Counted from the stretch's first letter, positions 1 through 9,709 are shown. The stretch is DNA of 64,000 nucleotides from Pseudomonas palleroniana (GCF_003031675.1 NZ_PYWX01000061.1:124001-188000), one strand, 5' to 3'. The notes: generated by a model not told the origin, from the sequence alone. Numbers and translations: made by a program.

Positions 1-84
1 CCGGCCTGCATCGCCTTCGAACAGGCGGAGAACCGCATGCACACCATCAAGGCGATCCTGGTCTCGACCCTGGCTGATTTGTAA
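1..84 (+). CDS. arcB: Ornithine carbamoyltransferase, catabolic (C-terminal end only)
   Basis: Only the last 27 codons are in the window, ending in TAA at 82-84. The tail, with AENRMHTIKAILVSTLAD, matches the C-terminus of the catabolic ornithine carbamoyltransferase of the arginine deiminase pathway, which splits citrulline into ornithine and carbamoyl phosphate. Carbamate kinase follows directly, as in the Pseudomonas arcDABC operon, which supports the call. The body of the gene lies upstream of the window. Confidence 0.85.
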   Translation, partial: PACIAFEQAENRMHTIKAILVSTLADL

Positions 85-110
85 ACCATTGAAGGAACAC
101 GGATAAAACT

Positions 111-198
111 GTGGGAGGGGGGTTGCTCCCGATGGCGGTGGGTCAGTTAACAGATTTGCTGAATGACACACCGCTATCGGGAGCAAGCCCCCTCCCAC
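111..198. repeat. REPIN: inverted pair of REP sequences
   Basis: The left arm GTGGGAGGGGGGTTGCTCCC and the right arm GGGAGCAAGCCCCCTCCCAC are near-perfect inverted repeats about 45 bases apart. The same unit recurs at 3304, 6949, 32339 and, with the arms turned round, at 45791. It lies between arcB and arcC, so it would be transcribed as a large hairpin within the arc operon. Its sequence happens to be open in the arcC frame, which creates a false N-terminal extension of arcC. Confidence 0.9.
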
Positions 199-236
199 AC
201 TGTGTTCACAACGCAGAATTACAGAGGGACTTTTGT

Positions 237-1166
237 ATGCGTATCGTCGTTGCACTGGGCGGTAACGCCCTGCTCCGCCGTGGCGAACCCATGACGGCGG
301 ACAATCAACGCGCCAATATCCGAATCGCCACCGAACAGATCGCCAAGATCCACCCCGGCAACGAGCTGGTGATCGCCCACGGCAATGGCCCGCAGGTCGG
401 CCTGCTGTCGTTGCAGGCGGCGGCCTACACCCAGGTTTCGCCGTACCCGCTGGACGTGTTGGGTGCCGAGACCGAAGGCATGATCGGCTACATCATCGAA
501 CAGGAACTGGGCAACCTGCTGGACTTCGAAGTGCCGTTCGCCACCCTGCTCACCCAGGTGGAAGTCGACGCCAAGGACCCGGCCTTCCAGAACCCGAGCA
601 AACCCATCGGCCCGGTGTACTCCAAGGCCGAAGCTGAAAAACTGGCGGGCGAAAAAGGCTGGGCCATTGCTCCGGACGGCGACAAGTATCGTCGTGTGGT
701 CGCCAGCCCACGCCCCAAACGTATCTTCGAAATCCGCCCGATCAAATGGCTACTGGAAAAAAGTAGCATCGTGATCTGCGCCGGCGGCGGCGGTATCCCG
801 ACGATGTACGGCGAAGACGGCAAGCTGCGCGGCATTGAGGCAGTGATCGACAAAGACCTGTGTTCCTCGCTGCTGGCCTCGCAACTGGACGCCGATTTGC
901 TGGTGATCGCCACCGACGTCAACGCCGCCTTTATCGACTACGGCAAGCCGACCCAGAAAGCGATCGCCCAGGCCCATCCGGACGACATCGAAAAACTCGG
1001 CTTCGCCGCCGGCTCCATGGGCCCCAAGGTCCAGGCGGCCTGCGAGTTCGCCCGCCGAACTGGCAAAACCGCGGTCATCGGTTCACTCTCGGACATCGAA
1101 GCCATTGTCCAGGGCCACGCCGGTACACGCATCAGCACGGCAAAACCTGGCATCACCTATCTGTGA
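237..1166 (+). CDS. arcC: Carbamate kinase
   Basis: This 309-residue protein catalyses the last step of the arginine deiminase pathway, making ATP from carbamoyl phosphate and ADP in the cytoplasm. It begins MRIVVALGGNALL with the kinase-family GGNAL loop at about residues 8-12, and its length is normal for ArcC. The ATG at 237 is preceded by an AGAGGGA Shine-Dalgarno sequence. Longer in-frame starts at 111 and beyond read through the REPIN and are rejected. It follows arcB and probably belongs to the anaerobically (ANR) and arginine-induced arc operon, although that promoter is outside the window. Confidence 0.95.
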   Translation: MRIVVALGGNALLRRGEPMTADNQRANIRIATEQIAKIHPGNELVIAHGNGPQVGLLSLQAAAYTQVSPYPLDVLGAETEGMIGYIIEQELGNLLDFEVPFATLLTQVEVDAKDPAFQNPSKPIGPVYSKAEAEKLAGEKGWAIAPDGDKYRRVVASPRPKRIFEIRPIKWLLEKSSIVICAGGGGIPTMYGEDGKLRGIEAVIDKDLCSSLLASQLDADLLVIATDVNAAFIDYGKPTQKAIAQAHPDDIEKLGFAAGSMGPKVQAACEFARRTGKTAVIGSLSDIEAIVQGHAGTRISTAKPGITYL

Positions 1167-1184
1167 AGTAGAGGAGAGACGCCT

Positions 1185-1547
1185 ATGGCTACCTTTGAAC
1201 CCGGTCACTTGCACGTTGAACGTCACGCACTCAACAAGGATGACTACAGCTACAACCTGTGCATCGACTATGAAGTCAGCCAGGATCCAAAGGAAGGCAA
1301 AGGAATGCTGTTCAAGCTGCACGGTTCGGTGCAGGGCAAGGAACTCAAGGAAGAGTTCTACCTGCCCAAGGACCAGGCTTTCGACTTTGCGCGCCATGCG
1401 ATGAACATTGCGCAGAAGTACGGGATGCCGAAGATCGCCGTACTCAATGGCTCGATGCACAAGCAATACGACTTGATGTTCGAGGATGTACGGCATCAGC
1501 TAGATGTGAAGTCCGGCGATCCGGTCAAGCCAGAGCACCTGGCCTGA
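1185..1547 (+). CDS. Small hypothetical protein (DUF5064-like)
   Basis: A 120-residue soluble protein with no signal peptide or membrane segment. It starts 18 bases after arcC, behind a strong GAGGAGAG site, so it is probably co-transcribed with the arc genes. It is rich in Lys, His and Asp and contains FYLPKDQAFDFARHAMNIAQ. It resembles a Pseudomonas-restricted family that I recall as DUF5064; the family name is from memory and no function is known to me. Confidence 0.75.
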   Translation: MATFEPGHLHVERHALNKDDYSYNLCIDYEVSQDPKEGKGMLFKLHGSVQGKELKEEFYLPKDQAFDFARHAMNIAQKYGMPKIAVLNGSMHKQYDLMFEDVRHQLDVKSGDPVKPEHLA

Positions 1548-1565
1548 CCGCCACGACCAAGCTCT

Positions 1566-1699
1566 TGTAGTGAGCGGGCTTGCCCCGCGCCGGGTGGCGC
1601 AGCCGCCCCAACAAGGACTCCACGGTGCTTCAGAAAGACCGAGGTGCCTGGGTTCAGGGCGGCTACGCCACCCAGCGCGGGGCAAGCCCGCTCACTACA
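1566..1699. repeat. Second inverted repeat element (REP-like, different family)
   Basis: The left arm TGTAGTGAGCGGGCTTGCCC and the right arm GGGCAAGCCCGCTCACTACA are perfect inverted repeats. A second inverted stretch lies inside them (GGGTGGCGCAGCCGCCC against GGGCGGCTACGCCACCC). The core differs from the GTGGGAGGGGG family seen elsewhere. It fills most of the gap between the DUF5064-like gene and gcsR and would form a long stem-loop. Confidence 0.85.
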
Positions 1700-1776
1700 G
1701 ATCGCCCGCAGTTTGAACTCGATCGTCTGCAAGGCATACTGGCCACCTTCCGCATCACAGAACCCAACACCACCCC

Positions 1777-3285
1777 ATGCGTATCCACGTCAGCTTCATC
1801 GACCGCGTCGGCATTACCCAGGAAGTCCTGGCCCTGCTCGGTGGGCGCAATCTCAACCTGGATGCGGTGGAAATGGTGCCGCCCAACGTCTACATCGACG
1901 CACCGACTCTCAGCGCCGAGGTGCTGGAGGAGCTGCGCGATGCGCTGTTCAGCGTGCAGGGGGTGCAAGCGGTGACGGTGGTCGACATCCTCCCCGGCCA
2001 GCGTCGCCACCTGCAGCTCGACGCCCTGCTGGCCGCCATGACCGACCCGGTATTGGCCCTGGACAGTGCCGGCAAGATCCTGCTGGCCAACCCCGCACTG
2101 ATCGCCTTGTATGGTCGCGAACCCGCCGGGGAAAGCATCAGCGAGCTGTTCAACGACCCGGCACTGCTGGAGACCTTGCTGGAACAGGGCTTTCGTTTGC
2201 CCCTGCGCGAGATCAGCGTCAACGGCCAGACCCTGCTGCTGGACGCCACGCCGATCACCGACGCCGGCGCCCTGCTGACCCTCTACCCACCCAACCGCAT
2301 CGGTGAACAGCTGTCGGCCTTGCACCACGACCATGCCGAAGGTTTTGATGCACTGCTGGGCGAGTCCCCGGTGATCCGCACTCTCAAGGCGCGCGCGCAG
2401 CGGGTGGCCGCTCTGGATGCACCGCTGTTGATCCAGGGCGAAACCGGCACCGGCAAAGAGTTGGTGGCGCGGGCCTGCCATGCGAGCAGTGCGCGGCACA
2501 GTGCGCCGTTCTTGGCCTTGAACTGTGCGGCACTGCCGGAGAACCTCGCCGAGAGTGAGTTGTTCGGCTACGCCCCGGGCGCCTTCACCGGTGCCCAGCG
2601 CGGCGGCAAGCCGGGGCTGATGGAACTGGCCAACCAGGGCACAGTGTTCCTGGATGAGATCGGCGAGATGTCGCCGTATTTGCAGGCCAAGTTGCTGCGG
2701 TTTCTCAACGATGGCAGTTTCCGTCGTGTGGGCGGCGACCGTGAAGTGCGGGTCAACGTGCGCATCCTCAGCGCCACCCACCGTGACTTGGAGAAGATGG
2801 TCAGCGAAGGCACCTTTCGCGAAGACCTGTTTTATCGACTCAATGTGCTCAACGTCGAAGTGCCGCCATTGCGCGAACGCGGCCAGGACATCCTGCTGCT
2901 CGCCCGCTACTTCATGCAGCAGGCTTGCGCGCAGATCCAGCGCCCGGTGTGCCGCCTGGCGCCCGGCACCTACCCGGCGTTGCTCGGCAACCGCTGGCCG
3001 GGCAATGTGCGCCAACTGCAAAACGTGATCTTCCGCGCCGCCGCCATCTGCGAAAGCAGCCTGGTGGACATCGGCGACCTGGACATCGCCGGCACGTCGG
3101 TAGCACGCCAGAGCGACGGCGAAGTCGACAGCCTGGAACAGGCCGTGGAAGACTTCGAGCGCAACCTGCTGGAGACGCTCTACACCAGCTACCCCTCGAC
3201 CCGCCAACTGGCGAGCCGCCTGCAAACCTCCCACACGGCCATCGCCCATCGCCTGCGTAAATACGGCATCCCCAACAAACCCTGA
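1777..3285 (+). CDS. gcsR: TyrR-like sigma-54-dependent activator of the glycine cleavage genes
   Basis: A 502-residue regulator with an N-terminal ACT domain (about residues 1-70), a PAS domain (about 80-190), an AAA+ sigma-54 interaction domain and a C-terminal TyrR-type helix-turn-helix. Walker A GETGTGKE is at 221-228, the sigma-54 contact motif GAFTGA is intact at 268-273, and Walker B FLDEIG is near 291. An intact GAFTGA separates it from E. coli TyrR, which lacks it. It lies immediately upstream of gcvH in the same orientation as P. aeruginosa GcsR (PA2449), which is known to activate gcvH2-gcvP2-glyA2-sdaA-gcvT2 in response to glycine. The Shine-Dalgarno sequence at the ATG is weak. 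Confidence 0.9.
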   Translation: MRIHVSFIDRVGITQEVLALLGGRNLNLDAVEMVPPNVYIDAPTLSAEVLEELRDALFSVQGVQAVTVVDILPGQRRHLQLDALLAAMTDPVLALDSAGKILLANPALIALYGREPAGESISELFNDPALLETLLEQGFRLPLREISVNGQTLLLDATPITDAGALLTLYPPNRIGEQLSALHHDHAEGFDALLGESPVIRTLKARAQRVAALDAPLLIQGETGTGKELVARACHASSARHSAPFLALNCAALPENLAESELFGYAPGAFTGAQRGGKPGLMELANQGTVFLDEIGEMSPYLQAKLLRFLNDGSFRRVGGDREVRVNVRILSATHRDLEKMVSEGTFREDLFYRLNVLNVEVPPLRERGQDILLLARYFMQQACAQIQRPVCRLAPGTYPALLGNRWPGNVRQLQNVIFRAAAICESSLVDIGDLDIAGTSVARQSDGEVDSLEQAVEDFERNLLETLYTSYPSTRQLASRLQTSHTAIAHRLRKYGIPNKP

Positions 3286-3303
3286 CTGAACAGCAATCCA
3301 ATT

Positions 3304-3391
3304 GTGGGAGGGGGCTTGCTCCCGATGGCGGTGTGTCAGCCAACACATGAGGTGTCTGATTTGCCGCCATCGGGTGCAAGCCCCCTCCCAC
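3304..3391. repeat. REPIN
   Basis: GTGGGAGGGGGCTTGCTCCC and its complement GCAAGCCCCCTCCCAC flank a 50-base centre. It sits just after the gcsR stop codon and upstream of the GcsR operators, and could act as a transcription barrier or 3' mRNA stabiliser for gcsR. Confidence 0.9.
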
Positions 3392-3432
3392 AGGTGAGCG
3401 CACTGCAAATTAGGTCCAGGAACGACATCGGC

Positions 3433-3469
3433 TGTACTGAAAGCGCTACAGCGTAACGATATCGCTACA
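3433..3469. promoter_or_regulatory. Two adjacent GcsR-type operators
   Basis: Two 18-bp imperfect palindromes of the form TGTAGCG-N4-CGCTACA stand 19 bp apart: TGTACTG-N4-CGCTACA at 3433-3450 and CGTAACG-N4-CGCTACA at 3452-3469. They resemble the tandem 18-bp GcsR sites described for the P. aeruginosa gcvH2 promoter. Assignment to GcsR is inferred from the adjacent gene and the sigma-54 promoter downstream. Confidence 0.75.
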
Positions 3470-3532
3470 ACCCTGTTTTTTGCGCTCCATGCAAGGCTTT
3501 GATCCGCATAGGCTTTTTTTCGCAGGTCGCGC

Positions 3533-3550
3533 TGTAGCGAAATCGCTACA
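3533..3550. promoter_or_regulatory. Third GcsR-type operator, perfect palindrome
   Basis: TGTAGCG-AAAT-CGCTACA is a perfect inverted repeat outside the four-base centre. It starts exactly 100 bp after the first site and 81 bp after the second, and ends 64 bp before the -24/-12 element. It is the best match to the shared motif and probably the highest-affinity site. Confidence 0.75.
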
Positions 3551-3613
3551 GCCAAAATGCATAACCCTATAACCATTTTTATTAACTGACTGATTTATAA
3601 CGGTTTTATAAGA

Positions 3614-3630
3614 TTGGCCGCAATATTGCT
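3614..3630 (+). promoter_or_regulatory. Sigma-54 (-24/-12) promoter of gcvH
   Basis: TTGGCCGCAATATTGCT has the invariant GG (3616-3617) and GC (3628-3629) ten bases apart and agrees with the YTGGCACG-N4-TTGCW consensus. A start site near 3641 would give a 5' leader of about 50 bases before the gcvH ATG at 3691. The upstream palindromes and the sigma-54 activator gene next door support it. Confidence 0.85.
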
Positions 3631-3690
3631 AAGCAACTCCCCATTATTCCAATCCCGTCCACCAGACGAATCTGGCCCTGAGGAGTTTCC

Positions 3691-4074
3691 ATGAGCGAGT
3701 TGCGTTTCACTGAAGATCACGAATGGCTGCGCGCCGAAGCTGACGGCAGCGTCACCGTGGGTATCACCGCTTTTGCGCAGAATGCGCTGGGTGACGTGGT
3801 TTTCGTGCAACTGCCGGAGTTGCAGAGCTACGACAAGGGTGCCGAAGCGTCCACAGTGGAATCGGTAAAAGCCGCCAGCGGTGTGTACATGCCGCTGACC
3901 GGCGAAGTGCTGGCAGTGAACGAAGCCTTGAGCGACAGCCCGGAACTGGTCAACGAAGACCCGATGGGCGAAGGCTGGTTCTTCCGCTTCAAACCGGCTG
4001 ATGCCGGTGCACTGGCTAAGCTGTTGGATCAGGATGCGTACGACCGCCTGATCAAAGCCAACGCTGACGCTTGA
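3691..4074 (+). CDS. gcvH: Glycine cleavage system H protein
   Basis: This 127-residue lipoyl carrier shuttles the aminomethyl group between the P, T and L proteins. The lipoylation motif ESVKA places the modified lysine at residue 60, and the length is typical of GcvH. A GAGGAG site sits just before the ATG. It is the first gene of the gcvH-gcvP-sdaA-gcvT operon, behind the sigma-54 promoter at 3614. This is the GcsR-type (gcvH2) copy, so a second gcv locus elsewhere in the genome is likely. Confidence 0.95.
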   Translation: MSELRFTEDHEWLRAEADGSVTVGITAFAQNALGDVVFVQLPELQSYDKGAEASTVESVKAASGVYMPLTGEVLAVNEALSDSPELVNEDPMGEGWFFRFKPADAGALAKLLDQDAYDRLIKANADA

Positions 4075-4084
4075 GGAGCCCGCC

Positions 4085-6925
4085 ATGACGATCAATCTCA
4101 GCACCGCCAACGAATTCATTGCCCGCCACATCGGCCCGCGCCAGGCGGATGAGCAGCAAATGCTCGCCAGCCTGGGTTTCGATTCCCTGGAAGCCCTGAG
4201 CGCCAGCGTGATCCCGGAAAGCATCAAGGGCACCAGCGTGCTCGGCCTGGAAGATGGCCTGAGCGAGGCCGAGGCCCTGGCCAAGATCAAGGCCATCGCC
4301 GGCAAGAACCAGCTGTTCAAGACCTACATCGGCCAGGGTTACTACAACTGCCACACCCCCTCGCCGATCCTGCGCAACCTGCTGGAAAATCCGGCCTGGT
4401 ACACCGCCTACACCCCCTACCAGCCGGAAATTTCCCAAGGCCGCCTGGAAGCGCTGCTGAACTTCCAGACCTTGATCAGCGACCTCACCGGCCTGCCGAT
4501 CGCCAACGCCTCCCTACTCGACGAAGCCACCGCTGCCGCCGAAGCCATGACCTTCTGCAAGCGCCTGAGCAAGAACAAGGGCAGCAATGCCTTCTTTGCC
4601 TCGGTGCACAGCCATCCACAAACCCTCGACGTGCTGCGTACGCGTGCCGAGCCGCTGGGCATTGACGTGGTGGTGGGCGATGAGCGCGAACTGACCGACG
4701 TCAGCCCGTTCTTCGGCGCCCTGCTGCAATACCCGGCCAGTAACGGTGACGTGTTCGACTACCGTGAGCTGACCGAGCGCTTCCACACCGCCAACGCCCT
4801 GGTGGCCGTGGCGGCTGACCTGCTGGCCCTGACGCTGCTGACCCCACCGGGTGAGTTCGGCGCAGACGTGGCGATCGGCAGCGCACAGCGCTTCGGCGTC
4901 CCACTGGGCTTTGGTGGCCCGCACGCGGCGTACTTCTCCACCAAGGATGCGTTCAAGCGCGATATGCCGGGGCGTCTGGTCGGCGTGTCCGTGGACCGTT
5001 TCGGCAAGCCGGCCCTGCGCCTGGCCATGCAAACCCGCGAGCAACACATCCGCCGCGAAAAGGCCACCAGCAACATCTGCACCGCCCAAGTGCTGCTGGC
5101 CAACATCGCCAGCATGTACGCCGTGTACCACGGTCCAAAAGGCCTGACCCAGATCGCGCAGCGCGTCCACCAGTTGACCGCGATCCTGGCCAAGGGCCTG
5201 ACCGCCCTGGGCCAACAGGTCGAACAAGCGAATTTCTTCGACACCCTGACCCTCAACACCGGCGCCAACACCGCAGCCCTGCACGACAAGGCCCGCGCCC
5301 AGCGCATCAACCTGCGTGTGGTGGATGCCGAGCGTCTGGGAGTCTCGGTGGATGAAACCACCACCCAGGCCGATATCGAAACCCTGTGGGCGATCTTCGC
5401 CGACGGCAAAGCCTTGCCGGACTTCAACGCCAGCGTTGAAAGCAGCCTGCCGGCCGCCCTGCTGCGCCAGTCGCCGATCCTCAGCCACCCGGTGTTCAAC
5501 CGCTATCACTCGGAAACCGAGCTGATGCGCTACCTGCGCAAGCTGGCCGACAAGGACCTGGCACTGGATCGCACCATGATCCCGCTGGGCTCGTGCACCA
5601 TGAAGCTCAATGCCGCCAGCGAAATGATCCCGGTGACCTGGGCCGAATTCGGTGCCTTGCACCCCTTCGCCCCGGCCGAACAAAGCGCCGGCTACCAGCA
5701 ACTGACGTCCGAGCTGGAAGCCATGCTCTGCGCGGCCACCGGCTACGACGCGATTTCGCTGCAACCGAACGCCGGTTCCCAGGGTGAATACGCTGGCCTG
5801 CTGGCCATCCGTGCCTATCACCAAAGCCGTGGCGAAGAGCGCCGCGACATCTGCCTGATCCCCTCGTCGGCCCACGGCACCAACCCCGCGACCGCCAACA
5901 TGGCCGGCATGCGCGTGGTCGTCACCGCGTGCGACGCGCGTGGCAACGTGGATATCGAAGACCTGCGGGCCAAGGCCATCGAGCATCGCGACCACCTCGC
6001 CGCGCTGATGATCACCTACCCGTCTACCCACGGCGTGTTCGAGGAAGGCATCCGCGAAATCTGCGGCATCATTCATGACAACGGCGGCCAGGTGTACATC
6101 GACGGCGCCAACATGAATGCCATGGTCGGGCTGTGCGCGCCGGGCAAGTTCGGCGGCGACGTGTCCCACCTGAACCTGCATAAAACCTTCTGCATCCCCC
6201 ATGGCGGTGGCGGCCCGGGCGTCGGCCCGATTGGCGTGAAATCCCACCTGACGCCATTCCTGCCGGGCCATGCGGCCATGGAACGCAAGGAAGGTGCGGT
6301 GTGCGCGGCGCCGTTCGGCAGCGCGAGCATTTTGCCGATCACTTGGATGTACATCAGCATGATGGGCGGCGCGGGCCTCAAGCGCGCTTCGCAGTTGGCG
6401 ATCCTCAACGCCAACTACATTTCCCGTCGCCTGGAAGAGCACTACCCCGTGCTGTACACCGGCAGCAACGGCCTGGTCGCGCATGAATGCATCCTGGATC
6501 TGCGCCCGCTGAAAGACAGCAGCGGCATCAGCGTGGACGACGTGGCCAAGCGCCTGATCGACTTCGGCTTCCACGCGCCGACCATGTCGTTCCCGGTCGC
6601 CGGGACCTTGATGATCGAGCCGACCGAAAGTGAATCCAAGGAAGAACTGGATCGCTTCTGCAACGCGATGATCGCCATCCGTGAAGAAATTCGCGCGGTT
6701 GAAAACGGCACCCTCGACAAGGACGACAACCCGCTCAAGAACGCGCCGCACACCGCGGCGGAACTGGTGGGTGAATGGTCGCATCCGTACAGCCGTGAAC
6801 AAGCGGTGTACCCGGTGGCGTCGTTGATCGAAGGCAAGTACTGGCCACCGGTGGGTCGTGTGGACAACGTGTTTGGCGACCGTAACCTGGTGTGTGCGTG
6901 CCCTTCGATCGAGAGCTACGCATAA
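4085..6925 (+). CDS. gcvP: Glycine dehydrogenase (decarboxylating), P protein
   Basis: A 946-residue single-chain P protein, which decarboxylates glycine with pyridoxal phosphate and passes the aminomethyl group to lipoyl-GcvH. The PLP lysine is K700 in HLNLHKTFCIPHGGGGPG, followed by the glycine-rich loop. The N-terminal half (to about residue 450) and C-terminal half are the two fused subunit-like domains. It starts 10 bases after gcvH with a TTGAGGAG site. A REPIN fills the space before sdaA. Confidence 0.97.
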   Translation: MTINLSTANEFIARHIGPRQADEQQMLASLGFDSLEALSASVIPESIKGTSVLGLEDGLSEAEALAKIKAIAGKNQLFKTYIGQGYYNCHTPSPILRNLLENPAWYTAYTPYQPEISQGRLEALLNFQTLISDLTGLPIANASLLDEATAAAEAMTFCKRLSKNKGSNAFFASVHSHPQTLDVLRTRAEPLGIDVVVGDERELTDVSPFFGALLQYPASNGDVFDYRELTERFHTANALVAVAADLLALTLLTPPGEFGADVAIGSAQRFGVPLGFGGPHAAYFSTKDAFKRDMPGRLVGVSVDRFGKPALRLAMQTREQHIRREKATSNICTAQVLLANIASMYAVYHGPKGLTQIAQRVHQLTAILAKGLTALGQQVEQANFFDTLTLNTGANTAALHDKARAQRINLRVVDAERLGVSVDETTTQADIETLWAIFADGKALPDFNASVESSLPAALLRQSPILSHPVFNRYHSETELMRYLRKLADKDLALDRTMIPLGSCTMKLNAASEMIPVTWAEFGALHPFAPAEQSAGYQQLTSELEAMLCAATGYDAISLQPNAGSQGEYAGLLAIRAYHQSRGEERRDICLIPSSAHGTNPATANMAGMRVVVTACDARGNVDIEDLRAKAIEHRDHLAALMITYPSTHGVFEEGIREICGIIHDNGGQVYIDGANMNAMVGLCAPGKFGGDVSHLNLHKTFCIPHGGGGPGVGPIGVKSHLTPFLPGHAAMERKEGAVCAAPFGSASILPITWMYISMMGGAGLKRASQLAILNANYISRRLEEHYPVLYTGSNGLVAHECILDLRPLKDSSGISVDDVAKRLIDFGFHAPTMSFPVAGTLMIEPTESESKEELDRFCNAMIAIREEIRAVENGTLDKDDNPLKNAPHTAAELVGEWSHPYSREQAVYPVASLIEGKYWPPVGRVDNVFGDRNLVCACPSIESYA

Positions 6926-6948
6926 CCGAAAGGTCAACTCGGTCCCCT

Positions 6949-7035
6949 GTGGGAGGGGGCTTGCTCCCGATAGCGATGGGTCAGCTACAGATATGCTGGC
7001 TGAACCACTGCAATCGGGAGCAAGCCCCCTCCCAC
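6949..7035. repeat. REPIN inside the gcv operon
   Basis: GTGGGAGGGGGCTTGCTCCC and GGGAGCAAGCCCCCTCCCAC form an inverted pair that fills most of the 148-base gap between gcvP and sdaA. In P. aeruginosa this position holds glyA2. The transcribed hairpin could separate or stabilise the gcvHP and sdaA-gcvT parts of the message. Confidence 0.9.
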
Positions 7036-7073
7036 ACTGACCCAGCCAAATAATAAGAAACCGGAGAACAACC

Positions 7074-8450
<1,377 letters not shown>

Positions 8451-8489
8451 CGCCCCACGGCGCGCCGGCACGTTTTTCAGGAGCTGAAT

Positions 8490-9614
8490 ATGTCCACCGA
8501 AACCCTGTTGAAAACCCCACTGCATGCGCTGCACATCGAACTCGGCGCACGCATGGTGCCCTTCGCCGGCTACGACATGCCGGTACAGTACCCGTTGGGC
8601 GTGATGAAGGAGCACCTGCACACCCGTGAACAGGCCGGGTTGTTCGATGTGTCCCACATGGGCCAGATCCGCCTCACCGGCGCCAATGCCGCCAAAGCCT
8701 TGGAAACCCTGGTACCGGTCGACATCATCGACCTGCCGGTCGGCATGCAACGCTACGCGATGTTCACCAATGAGCAAGGCGGCATCCTCGACGACCTGAT
8801 GGTGGCCAACCTGGGTAACGACGAACTGTTCCTGGTGGTCAACGCCGCCTGCAAGGACCAGGACCTGGCGCACCTGCGCAAGCATATCGGCGAGCAGTGC
8901 AGCATCGAGCCGCTGTTCGAAGAACGCGCCCTGCTGGCCCTGCAAGGCCCGGCGGCAGTGAAGGTGTTGGCGCGCCTGGCGCCGCAGGTCACCCAGATGA
9001 CTTTCATGCAGTTCGCCAGCCTGCGCCTGCTGGGCGTGGACTGCTATGTCAGTCGCTCCGGCTACACCGGTGAAGACGGCTTCGAAATCTCGGTGCCGGC
9101 CGCCAACGCTGAAAGCCTGGCCCGCAGCCTGCTGGCCGAAACCGAAATACAGCCCATCGGCCTGGGTGCCCGCGACTCGCTGCGCCTGGAAGCCGGCCTG
9201 TGCCTGTATGGCCATGACATGAACACTGACACCACGCCGATCGAAGCGAGCCTGCTGTGGGCGATCTCCAAGGCTCGTCGGGCCGACGGCGCACGTGCCG
9301 GTGGGTTCCCCGGCGCAGATCGCATCTTCACCCAGCAGCAAACCGGCGTGAGCCGCAAGCGCGTTGGCCTGCTGCCCCAGGAGCGCACACCGGTGCGTGA
9401 AGGTGCGGAAATCGTCGACGCCCACGGCACCGTGATCGGCAGCGTGTGCAGCGGTGGCTTTGGTCCAAGTTTGGGCGGCCCACTGGCCATGGGTTACCTG
9501 GACAGCACACACACCGCACTGGACACCGAAGTCTCTGCGTTGGTGCGTGGGAAAAAGGTGCCACTTCGTGTAAGTAAAATGCCATTTGTGCCACAACGTT
9601 ACTATCGTGGCTGA
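8490..9614 (+). CDS. gcvT: Aminomethyltransferase, glycine cleavage T protein
   Basis: A 374-residue T protein, which releases ammonia from aminomethyl-GcvH and makes 5,10-methylene-tetrahydrofolate. It contains the early motifs FAGYDMPVQYP and LFDVSHMGQ and the C-terminal barrel, at the usual family length. The ATG follows a CAGGAGC site, 39 bases after sdaA. It is the last gene of the operon and is followed by two large inverted repeats. Confidence 0.96.
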   Translation: MSTETLLKTPLHALHIELGARMVPFAGYDMPVQYPLGVMKEHLHTREQAGLFDVSHMGQIRLTGANAAKALETLVPVDIIDLPVGMQRYAMFTNEQGGILDDLMVANLGNDELFLVVNAACKDQDLAHLRKHIGEQCSIEPLFEERALLALQGPAAVKVLARLAPQVTQMTFMQFASLRLLGVDCYVSRSGYTGEDGFEISVPAANAESLARSLLAETEIQPIGLGARDSLRLEAGLCLYGHDMNTDTTPIEASLLWAISKARRADGARAGGFPGADRIFTQQQTGVSRKRVGLLPQERTPVREGAEIVDAHGTVIGSVCSGGFGPSLGGPLAMGYLDSTHTALDTEVSALVRGKKVPLRVSKMPFVPQRYYRG

Positions 9615-9635
9615 GTGACTGTTCCTATAAGTAAC

Positions 9636-9674
9636 GCGGTTGCGTTAACGTGCACTAAACTGTAACGCAACCGC
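9636..9674. repeat. 12-bp inverted repeat downstream of gcvT
   Basis: GCGGTTGCGTTA and TAACGCAACCGC are perfect complements separated by 15 bases. There is no U-run after it, so it is not a textbook terminator, though it could protect the 3' end of the gcv message. The arms hold several GTAACG/CGTTAAC words, so a protein binding site is also possible. Confidence 0.6.
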
Positions 9675-9681
9675 CATAAAA

Positions 9682-9709
9682 CAGTGCATTGACGATAGTC
9701 AATGCACTA
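9682..9709. repeat. Second hairpin downstream of gcvT
   Basis: AGTGCATTGA and TCAATGCACT form a perfect 10-bp stem with a six-base loop, seven bases after the previous inverted repeat. There is no U-run. The pair of hairpins probably marks the end of the gcv transcript. Confidence 0.55.

Noticed and set aside
111..236. N-terminal extension of arcC (about 42 codons)
   Set aside because: It reads through the REPIN; family members start at MRIVVALGGNAL and a ribosome site precedes the ATG at 237.
1663..3576. 637-codon frame on the minus strand
   Set aside because: It is antisense to gcsR in GC-rich DNA and runs through repeats; the product has no family features and gcsR is certain.
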